Below are positions 14,614 through 20,786 of a DNA stretch of 20,786 nt, one piece after another (the first letter of the stretch is position 1; each line of letters begins with the position of its first letter). Position numbers and translations under genes: made by a program. Where the stretch lies: IMG/VR virus record IMGVR_UViG_3300017782_000292, positions 1 to 20,786 of that record. One strand, given 5' to 3'. The notes under the pieces are model-generated. The model saw only the letters and a list, made by a program, of their open reading frames with translations, did not search any database and was not told where the DNA came from. The DNA is from a virus.

Positions 14614-15099
14614 ATGTCAGGTGGCGGAAAAGGCGGAAGCCAAACAACAAAGACCGAGATCCCGGAGTTTATTGAAGGACCGGCTCGTCGAAACTTACAG
14701 CGCGCGGAGCAGTTAGCGCAGGTCGGTTACATGCCTTATTATGGGCCTTCTGTAGCCGCCTTCACTCCTATGCAGACACAAGCCATGCAGTCCACTGCAG
14801 ACGCTGCTGCAGCCTTTGGTTTGGCTCCACAGATGGACGTTACCGCAGGCATGCCAGAGGCGCAGGACTTCGGAGGCATCCAGGGTTACGGAACTGGTCA
14901 AATGTTTGAGCAGGCACTATCAGAACTTGCTGCTAACCAGCCGGCACAAGCCGCATCATTCAGTCAATTATTTACTGGACCACAAGCTGGCGGACTACTT
15001 GCGCCGACTGGCCCTATGGGTGGTTACTTACCTTCGCAGTTTGGCAATCCAGTGCTTGGCGGCGGTTCTATGCCGTCTTTTAGAGGAGGTCGCTCGTAA
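14614..15099 (+). CDS. Internal virion protein, Ala/Gln/Gly-rich (161 aa)
   Basis: A 161-residue protein beginning MSGGGKGGSQTTKTEIPEFI. The N-terminal half has EGPARRNLQRAEQLAQVGYM followed by PYYGPSVAAFTPMQTQAMQS and TADAAAAFGL; this is a motif I recall from podovirus-type marine phage proteins encoded just before ejection proteins. The C-terminal half is low-complexity (Gly, Ala, Gln, Pro, Met). No membrane segment is clear. The gene starts 1 base after the previous stop with an AAGGA ribosome-binding site and overlaps the next start as TAATG. Given position and composition it is probably one of the small internal virion proteins packed in the capsid; function beyond this is unknown. Confidence 0.65.
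   Translation: MSGGGKGGSQTTKTEIPEFIEGPARRNLQRAEQLAQVGYMPYYGPSVAAFTPMQTQAMQSTADAAAAFGLAPQMDVTAGMPEAQDFGGIQGYGTGQMFEQALSELAANQPAQAASFSQLFTGPQAGGLLAPTGPMGGYLPSQFGNPVLGGGSMPSFRGGRS
15083..15090 (+). promoter_or_regulatory. Strong ribosome-binding site GAGGAGGT for the 15099 gene
   Basis: GAGGAGGT is a near-perfect Shine-Dalgarno sequence located 8 bases before the ATG at 15099, within the last codons of the upstream gene. It is the strongest such site noticed in the window and suggests high expression of the downstream internal virion protein. Confidence 0.8.
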
Positions 15100-15911
15100 T
15101 GACACCACTAACACCTACCATGAGCACTACTGGACACCCAGAGATGGGCACCACAGGTAGTGTCGCTCCAGCGCCAGGCGGCAAAGGAGGCGGTCAAGTA
15201 GCTCCTAACGTATTCCAGCAGGCTCAGCAGGGTCAAACCGGAGCCATGCTTGGCACTGCAGTAGGCATGGGTTACCAGCCAGCACAAGTGCAAGCCGGAC
15301 AAATCGGACAAACCGATCTCAACCCATATTTTAATCCGTTTGAGCAAACCGTAGTTCAACAGTCGCTTGGAGACATTGAGCAAGCGCGTCAAATGCAAGC
15401 TAATCAACTGGCCTCGCAAGCGCAGCGTGCAGGTGCATTCGGTGGCTCACGGTCAGCAATACTAGAGTCACAGGCTAATGAGGCTGCAATGCAGCAAGCA
15501 GCACGCACAGCCGCTAATTTACGTCTTGGTGGATTCCAAAATGCTCAACAAATGGCTGGTCAGGACATTGCTAACACAATGCGTGCAGACCTAGCGAATC
15601 AAAGCGCAGGACTTACCGGCGCTGGCCAAAGACTTGCAGCGGCAGGTCAGCTTGGTGGTTTAGCACAGCAAGCGTTTGGCATGGGCCGTAACCTACAGCA
15701 AGATATGGCGCAACAAGGCGCGTTACAGCAGATGCTTAACCAGCAGATATTCGATCAGGCGCGCGGTCAGTTTGAGGGCTACTCATCTTTCCCAGAGCGT
15801 TCGCTGGGGTACTTAGCTTCTGCGTTAGGTGCGACTCCTGTGCCGCAGACACAGACAACGTCACGCAGCCCGGGCTTGTTCGATTTCCTCTCACTAGCAT
15901 TTGGGGGCTGA
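15099..15911 (+). CDS. Probable ejection/internal virion protein, Ala/Gln-rich helical (270 aa)
   Basis: A 270-residue protein. After a disordered Pro/Gly/Thr-rich N-terminus (1-60) comes a signature I recognise from phage structural proteins of podovirus type: NPYFNPFEQTVVQQSLGDIE, then QARQMQANQLASQAQRAGAF and GGSRSAILESQANEAA. The remaining middle part is Ala/Gln-rich and helical (QQAARTAANLRLGGFQNAQQ). The C-terminus has a hydrophobic piece (LGYLASALGATPV) and ends in GLFDFLSLAFGG, which could insert into a membrane. By position it corresponds to a T7 gp14-like member of the DNA ejection apparatus (inference). Its start overlaps the upstream stop as TAATG and has an excellent Shine-Dalgarno sequence; the next gene starts 1 base after its stop. 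Confidence 0.7.
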   Translation: MTPLTPTMSTTGHPEMGTTGSVAPAPGGKGGGQVAPNVFQQAQQGQTGAMLGTAVGMGYQPAQVQAGQIGQTDLNPYFNPFEQTVVQQSLGDIEQARQMQANQLASQAQRAGAFGGSRSAILESQANEAAMQQAARTAANLRLGGFQNAQQMAGQDIANTMRADLANQSAGLTGAGQRLAAAGQLGGLAQQAFGMGRNLQQDMAQQGALQQMLNQQIFDQARGQFEGYSSFPERSLGYLASALGATPVPQTQTTSRSPGLFDFLSLAFGG

Positions 15912-15912
15912 G

Positions 15913-16194
15913 ATGGTCGCAACTGATCAGCAAAAAGATCCAGGTCTACTCGATGAGCTACTAAAGCATCTCGCAGATAAGGATCGCCTCGGCAATGCGG
16001 CTAAGGGCTTGGCTGGTCAGCAAATGAACACTCAGGTTATGCCAGTGCAAATGGGCGGCGGTCTATTACAGCAACTTCCTGTCCCACAGATGCAGTACGG
16101 CGCAGGCATTATGGGTTACGACTCTAACCAGAGCCGAGAGGATAAGATGTCAAAGATCATGCAAATTATGAAGGCTATGGGGATGGGCGCATGA
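15913..16194 (+). CDS. Small Met/Gln/Gly-rich internal virion-type protein (93 aa)
   Basis: The frame can be extended to a TTG at 15901, but the ATG at 15913, one base after the previous stop and with TTGGGGGCTG ahead of it, is the more likely start. The product begins MVATDQQKDPGLLDELLKHL. It has a helical N-terminus, a middle rich in Gln, Gly, Met and Pro (MPVQMGGGLLQQLPVPQMQY), and a Met/Lys-rich helical tail (DKMSKIMQIMKAMGMGA). I recognise no family. It resembles its neighbours in composition and overlaps the next gene by ATGA at 16191-16194. It may be a small internal virion protein or an assembly factor; no function can be stated. Confidence 0.65.
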   Translation: MVATDQQKDPGLLDELLKHLADKDRLGNAAKGLAGQQMNTQVMPVQMGGGLLQQLPVPQMQYGAGIMGYDSNQSREDKMSKIMQIMKAMGMGA

Positions 16195-17438
16195 CACCAG
16201 AAGAGCGAAGAATGATGATGGAGATGGAGCGCCTACAACAGATGCGCTCTCCGAATGCTCTGTTAGCAGCCTCTATGACGCCAGAGGCTCAGGCAAGCCA
16301 AGAAAGTTTCATAGCTGCCAGAGAGCAGGCGATGCAGCCTCTACAGGCTGTGGGTCCAGCACCCGGTAGCCGTCCACCTAATCCGTTTGTTAGTGGGCTA
16401 TCTAAGTTAGGTCGTCGCGCTATGGATGCTTTGCAAGATCCAGCGGTGCGCTCACGTCTAGCTGCCGGCCTGCAGTCTATGACGTTAAACCCTAATCAGG
16501 CATTTATTCAAAGCCAAATGCAGCGCGGGCGAGATATACAAGCACGACGCCAGCAGGCGGATCAAGCTAACATGACTGCTGAATACTTTAGACAGCAAGG
16601 CCAGCCAGAAGTAGCTTCGCTGATCGAGAAAGTTCCTGGTGTAGGCAACGAGGCTCTTAAAGCGATGTTCCGTAAGCCTGCGGCTGCGCCTTCTATTCTG
16701 CAAGAGTACATGTTCGCACGATCACAAAACCCAGAGCTAAGTTATCAACAGTTCCTGCAGATGAAAGAATCAGGAACTACAGTAAACATTCCAGCGCCTG
16801 ATGTTGCAGGTGAGGCTGCCATGAAGCAGCTTCCTGTTGCATTCAAAGAGGTTACAGACACCGGTGCTAATGCGCGTGCGCAGCTAAATTCAATAGGCCA
16901 GTTAGGACGTGCATTATCAGGCATTGAGACAGGTGGTTTTGCAGAAACCAAAAAGAGCCTTCTCGGATTAGCTGACAGGCTAGGAGTTCAAGTAGACACA
17001 GAAGAGCTTGGTCGTCTTCAGGCTGTAGATGCTATCGCTAGTCAGTTAGTAGCGGCAGAGCTTCGACAAAACAAAGGTCCACAGACAGACTTCGACGCCA
17101 GATTTACGCAGACGTTCTTGCCGGGTCTTGGTCAGCAAAAGTCAGCTAACGACGCAATTATCAGCTATATGAACTCGCGTAACCTTCGAGACGCGCTGAT
17201 AGGATCATACGCAAGCACTAACAGAAGCTTTGACGCAACCGACGTAAATGTAATGCGTAACGTCAATATTATGCGTCAGACAGTTGGTTCCGTTATCTAC
17301 AAAGGCGATGATCCTGTAACGCTGGAAGAGTATGTTGCTGCTAACAGGGCAGCTGGCAAGTCAGACTCCGAAATATTAATGGACTGGTACGCAGAGCATG
17401 ACCCACGAGGCGCGGCTGCTATGAGAGGTGCTCAGTAA
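16191..17438 (+). CDS. Internal virion / ejection protein (415 aa)
   Basis: A 415-residue, mostly helical protein. Residues 1-50 are Met/Glu/Gln-rich (MTPEERRMMMEMERLQQMRS). About 65-140 holds NPFVSGLSKLGRRAMDALQD and a Gln/Arg-rich helix (MQRGRDIQARRQQADQANMT). Around 165-190 is SILQEYMFARSQNPELSYQQ, then FLQMKESG, a short motif I recall in many phage internal proteins as a linker before the main domain. The C-terminal 200 residues (GRALSGIETGGFAETKKSLL to the end) form an alpha-helical domain with GPQTDFDARFTQTFLPGLGQ, which resembles other phage proteins encoded beside the portal. No lysozyme or transglycosylase motif is visible. In position it parallels T7 gp15. Start overlaps the upstream stop (ATGA); stop overlaps the next start (TAATG). 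Confidence 0.65.
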   Translation: MTPEERRMMMEMERLQQMRSPNALLAASMTPEAQASQESFIAAREQAMQPLQAVGPAPGSRPPNPFVSGLSKLGRRAMDALQDPAVRSRLAAGLQSMTLNPNQAFIQSQMQRGRDIQARRQQADQANMTAEYFRQQGQPEVASLIEKVPGVGNEALKAMFRKPAAAPSILQEYMFARSQNPELSYQQFLQMKESGTTVNIPAPDVAGEAAMKQLPVAFKEVTDTGANARAQLNSIGQLGRALSGIETGGFAETKKSLLGLADRLGVQVDTEELGRLQAVDAIASQLVAAELRQNKGPQTDFDARFTQTFLPGLGQQKSANDAIISYMNSRNLRDALIGSYASTNRSFDATDVNVMRNVNIMRQTVGSVIYKGDDPVTLEEYVAANRAAGKSDSEILMDWYAEHDPRGAAAMRGAQ

Positions 17439-19561
17439 TGCCTAGCGTGTCAGAGATCATCGAGGAAAGAAAAAAGAAACCGCCAGTAGCGGCCGATTCT
17501 GTAGAGGTAGCCGGTGGTCGTTTAGTAGAGCGTGAGGGTAAGCAGTTTTTCGTATCTCCAGGTTACAGCACCTCTGATCCTGCAAAAATCGCTGATATTG
17601 TTGCGCAAGCAGAGCAAGGTCAGACAGCGCGACAACTAGCCGAGTCTGAAATAAGGCAAGAGATGGTGAGCACGCAACCATTTTCTGCTGCTGCAGCTAA
17701 AATAACCCAAGGCATCCCCTACGTTGGCGAGTTTTTGCCGGAAGCTGTAGGAACTGTTAGCCCGATGGGTAGAGAGCGCGTAGAGCGCTTGCAGAGGGCT
17801 ACGGAGGAAGAGTATCCCATTCTTAGCGCTGTAGGCCGCATGGGATCGGCGGCAATGACCGGCCTTTTAGCGCCCGGCACAGTGCCTGCAACAGTTACTG
17901 GAGCTTTAGGTCGAGGAGCGCTTTTTGGTGGCTCTGAGGCTGCTGTAAGCGGGTTTGGCGCGGCAGAAGGCGATGTCTTTGAAAGAGGCCGAGAAGCTAT
18001 ACCTACCGGAATTACTGGCGCAGTGCTTGGCGGCGGAATGGCTGGTCTCATAGGGATGTTTACAAAAGGCACTACTAGCACTGCAGGGCTAGACGCAGCC
18101 GCTCGCAAAGTCGCAAGTGAGTTAGGAATATCAAAAGAGGCAGCGATGGTTATAGGCCAAACGCTGTCACGAGAAGGTAGCTCACTCGAAGATGCGCTAC
18201 AAAACATACGACGTGCTGGCGATCAAGGCATGATTGCTGACGCAGACATTGCTACGGCAAAGCTATTGGATGCTGTAATCGCATCAGGCGGCGAGGCAGC
18301 TACTGTCGGTCGAGGCGCTGTAACAGAACGCGCTGCAGAGCAGTCTGAGCAACTCAGTGGCGCTATGACCCGAGCTTTGGGTGCTGAGCCTGTTGGAATG
18401 AGAACAGCAGCAGAGCAGGCGGCGGCACGGTATGCGCCAATGACACGATTGTCGTACGCAGAAGCGTACGCTTCACCTATTAACTACACAAGCGCTGCGG
18501 GCTTGGAAATTGAAGACTTAATAAGGCGAGTACCGGCAGACGAGTTACGAACTGCGTTTAAAGAAGCCAACGACGTAATGCAGTTGCAAGGCATCCAAAA
18601 CCAACAGATTAGAGCGACGATCAACGACGACGGCAGCATTGATTACCAAGAGATGCCAAACGTTATTCAGCTTGATTTCTTGAAACGTGCTATGCAGAGG
18701 ATCGCATATTCTGACCAGTACACAGACAAGTTTGGCCGACCTACCGGAAAAGGTGCAGACCTAAATATAGTGGCAGGCAAATTACGTGACGCTCTGGGTC
18801 GCGCGGTGCCATCTTACGACCGTGCTGTGTCTATGGGTGGGAATGCCATACGAGAGCGCCAGGCAGGCGAGCTTGGCAATGTTTTGCTTAATGACCGGAT
18901 TACCCGAGACGAGCTTACGGAGGCCGTTAGAGGCGCCTCTAAGACCGAAATAGATGCTCTGCGTTTAGGCGTGCGCAACCAGATTGATGAACTTATGGCT
19001 AACGTCAAAACATCTATATCTTCCGGCGACCAAGGTTCAATTGAAGAAGCACGCAAACTACTACGCCAATTATCGAGCGGCGCCAACCGGCAGAAGCTAC
19101 AGATGATCCTAACGCCACAGAGATACGGCCAGCTTAACACCAAGCTAAATGAGATTCGTGCAGCGCTAGAGTTACAGGCCAACGTGGCGCCTAACAGCGC
19201 GACGGCTATACGCCAGCAGATCATGAAGGACATCGAAGAAATTAGCGGTCTAGGCATGGTCGGTAGCGCTCTCCGTGGTGAGCCATTACAGGCAGGACAG
19301 AAGGTAATCCAGGCCCTCACAGGGATGACCGACGAGGCTATGGTGGCGCGCAGGAATGACATACTGACAGAGGTGGCACAGGCTTTAACAACTAAGCGCG
19401 GCCGAGATGCTGAGATTGCCTTATCTTATGTTTCTGAGGCCATGCAAAAAGGCCAGATCACTGAGGCCAAAGCAAATTATGTAAATCAAGTTCTGCAGAG
19501 ATCACTGGTGCCGGCAGGTGTTGAGATGAGCGAGCAGGTACGCGCAGGCATGGGGCTTTAA
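17438..19561 (+). CDS. Large internal virion / ejection protein with glycine-zipper hydrophobic segments (707 aa)
   Basis: A 707-residue protein. Residues about 85-105 read AAKITQGIPYVGEFLPEAVG, a pattern found in marine phage internal proteins. Residues about 127-175 (LSAVGRMGSAAMTGLLAPGT, then VPATVTGALGRGALFGGSEA) and 188-208 (IPTGITGAVLGGGMAGLIGM) are Gly/Ala-rich and hydrophobic, like glycine zippers that can insert in a membrane. The remaining 500 residues are helical and charged, with a domain around DEVMQLQG-type and LDFLKRAMQRIAYSDQYTDK regions and long helices to the end. No transglycosylase or peptidase motif is seen. The features fit a protein released from the capsid that forms part of a trans-envelope channel, in the place of T7 gp16 but about half its length (inference). 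One base separates its stop from the portal start. Confidence 0.7.
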   Translation: MPSVSEIIEERKKKPPVAADSVEVAGGRLVEREGKQFFVSPGYSTSDPAKIADIVAQAEQGQTARQLAESEIRQEMVSTQPFSAAAAKITQGIPYVGEFLPEAVGTVSPMGRERVERLQRATEEEYPILSAVGRMGSAAMTGLLAPGTVPATVTGALGRGALFGGSEAAVSGFGAAEGDVFERGREAIPTGITGAVLGGGMAGLIGMFTKGTTSTAGLDAAARKVASELGISKEAAMVIGQTLSREGSSLEDALQNIRRAGDQGMIADADIATAKLLDAVIASGGEAATVGRGAVTERAAEQSEQLSGAMTRALGAEPVGMRTAAEQAAARYAPMTRLSYAEAYASPINYTSAAGLEIEDLIRRVPADELRTAFKEANDVMQLQGIQNQQIRATINDDGSIDYQEMPNVIQLDFLKRAMQRIAYSDQYTDKFGRPTGKGADLNIVAGKLRDALGRAVPSYDRAVSMGGNAIRERQAGELGNVLLNDRITRDELTEAVRGASKTEIDALRLGVRNQIDELMANVKTSISSGDQGSIEEARKLLRQLSSGANRQKLQMILTPQRYGQLNTKLNEIRAALELQANVAPNSATAIRQQIMKDIEEISGLGMVGSALRGEPLQAGQKVIQALTGMTDEAMVARRNDILTEVAQALTTKRGRDAEIALSYVSEAMQKGQITEAKANYVNQVLQRSLVPAGVEMSEQVRAGMGL

Positions 19562-19562
19562 T

Positions 19563-20786
19563 ATGTTAAAACCAATGACAGACCTAGAGATCGAAGGCAT
19601 CGCACGCGAGGCTGTTCAAGACGCTGTTGATTTCTGTGAGTCCGAGATTGCTGAGGACCGAATCAAGGCGCAAAGATACTTCGATGGAGAGGTCGATATC
19701 GGTGAGGAAGACGGTCGATCAAAGGTGGTAGCTACGAAAGTTCGAGATACTATCCGTGCTATTAAGCCATCTTTAATGCGCGTGTTTCTATCTACTGACA
19801 AGCCTGTTGAATATGTTCCACGTGGAACAGAAGACGTGCAGGCTGCAGAGCAAGCTACAAAGTACATGCACTACCAGTTTAATGAGCTAAACGGATATCG
19901 AGTGCTTAACGATGCTTTTCATGACGCCCTGGTTAAGAAGTCTGGAATTGTTAAAGTTTATTGGGACATGTATCAAGAACAAGAGGTTTATGACTTCCAA
20001 GACCTCAACGACATGGAGTTCACCCTGCTTGTTAACGAGCCCGACGTCGAGGTTATCAAGCACACCGCCCGTACTTCTATCGAAATCGACGAGTCTGGGA
20101 TGGAGGTTGACAATCCTATCCATGACCTCAAGATTTCTCGAACAATGGAACGCGGCAAGATGTGCATTGAAAGCGTCCCCCCAGAAGAGTTTTTTATTGA
20201 TCGCAACTCGCGCTCTATCGATGACTATTACTGTGTTGCTCATCGTACCGAGATGCGTGTTAGTGACCTGGTGGCTATGGGCTATGATTATGAGGAAGTA
20301 TATGATCTGAGTGGCTTGCAGCACTCTGACACCTTCTCAGAAGTTGAAGAGTATGAGCGCCGTGGTTACGAGTCAGATTACTCTGACGAGGACGTACAAG
20401 ACCCCTCAATGCGCCTAGTTGCGATTACTGAGGCGTACATGAAGATCGACGTCGAGGGCACTGGTGTTGCTCAAATGCACAAGGTTGTCTTGGGTGGCAA
20501 CAAATACAAGCTATTAGATTACGAGCCATGCTCGCACCTGCCGTTTGCTGTCTTTGAGGTAGATCCTGAGCCGCACACATTCTACGGTCGGTCTGTTGCA
20601 GACCTAATCATTAACGATCAAGACGCTGCTACAGCTATGCTGCGCGGTGTTCTGGATAACGTGGCACTAACTAACAACCCACGTGTTGAGGTAGTAGACG
20701 GCGCGGTAAACATCGATGACCTGTTGAACAATGAGATCGGCGGTGTCATCCGTGTGAAGCAGGCCGGCACAATACAGCCGCAATCA
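19563..20786 (+). CDS. Portal protein, P22-type family (N-terminal 408 residues, 3' partial)
   Basis: The frame starts at ATG 19563, begins MLKPMTDLEIEGIAREAVQD and is open to the last base, so the C-terminal part is missing. Typical portal pieces are DRIKAQRYFDGEVDIGEEDG, then VVATKVRDTIRAIKPSLMRV and FLSTDKPVEYVPRG; ALVKKSGIVKVYWD; VPPEEFFIDRNSRSIDDYYC followed by VAHRTEMRVSDLV; and PEPHTFYGRSVADLIINDQD followed by AATAMLRGVLDNVALTNNPR. These match the P22-like portal family used by many marine podoviruses. P22 portal is about 725 residues, so around half is visible. It forms the dodecameric ring at one capsid vertex through which DNA is packaged and released and to which the adaptor binds. 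It follows the ejection genes by 1 base, which is an unusual order. Confidence 0.9.
   Translation, partial: MLKPMTDLEIEGIAREAVQDAVDFCESEIAEDRIKAQRYFDGEVDIGEEDGRSKVVATKVRDTIRAIKPSLMRVFLSTDKPVEYVPRGTEDVQAAEQATKYMHYQFNELNGYRVLNDAFHDALVKKSGIVKVYWDMYQEQEVYDFQDLNDMEFTLLVNEPDVEVIKHTARTSIEIDESGMEVDNPIHDLKISRTMERGKMCIESVPPEEFFIDRNSRSIDDYYCVAHRTEMRVSDLVAMGYDYEEVYDLSGLQHSDTFSEVEEYERRGYESDYSDEDVQDPSMRLVAITEAYMKIDVEGTGVAQMHKVVLGGNKYKLLDYEPCSHLPFAVFEVDPEPHTFYGRSVADLIINDQDAATAMLRGVLDNVALTNNPRVEVVDGAVNIDDLLNNEIGGVIRVKQAGTIQPQS

Noticed and set aside
14816-15160. Plus-strand 114-residue frame across the 14614 and 15099 genes
   Set aside because: It is an alternative-frame shadow; the two overlapping genes have better ribosome-binding sites and phage-like sequences.
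19912-20310. Plus-strand 132-residue frame inside the portal region
   Set aside because: It is out of frame with the portal gene, which runs uninterrupted from 19563 to the end of the window and has clear family motifs.

Overview
The window is a gene-dense stretch of a tailed bacteriophage genome. It holds 22 protein genes, all on the + strand, and no gap longer than about 50 bases. Both ends cut a gene. I see no tRNA, rRNA, CRISPR array, integrase, transposase, host metabolic gene or reverse transcriptase. The gene set points to a short-tailed phage (podovirus morphology): a P22-type portal, an SU10-type head-tail adaptor, a nozzle/stabilisation-type tail hub, and internal (ejection) proteins, with no tape measure, sheath, tail tube or baseplate genes. 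The style of the fibre proteins and of several small proteins is that of marine phages. Base composition is moderate and uneven (about 55% GC in an early fibre segment, about 36% in another by direct count of 60-120 base blocks). The host cannot be fixed from this window; a marine proteobacterium is a reasonable guess.

Layout from left to right. (1) 1-1272: C-terminal part of a very large phage protein of the polyvalent type. (2) 1281-1949: four small, very basic proteins linked by overlapping stop/start codons. (3) 1949-3003: head-tail adaptor and a small virion/tail protein. (4) 3013-12104: a 9 kb adhesion block. It has a 1435-residue fibre and a 961-residue pectate-lyase-like tailspike, both ending in a peptidase S74 (intramolecular chaperone) domain, with four smaller accessory or fibre-like proteins around them. 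(5) 12104-14238: a beta-propeller-like tail nozzle/hub and a protein with a probable C1q/TNF-like jelly roll. (6) 14244-19561: a GNAT-fold-like small protein with a TTG start, then five Ala/Gln/Gly-rich internal virion proteins that look like an ejection-protein set. (7) 19563-20786: the N-terminal 408 residues of the portal protein, running off the right end.

The genes form one late, structural, probably co-transcribed unit. Twelve of the 21 gene junctions are stop/start overlaps (nine TAATG, three ATGA), which favours translational coupling. The order nozzle, GNAT-like protein, ejection proteins parallels T7 genes 12-13-14-15-16. Two points differ from textbook podoviruses: the adaptor and nozzle genes are separated by the 9 kb fibre block, and the portal lies downstream of the ejection genes. 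I found no clear new defence or mobile system. The most promising unknowns are the basic small-protein quartet, the orphan 108-residue protein in the fibre block and the GNAT-like protein.
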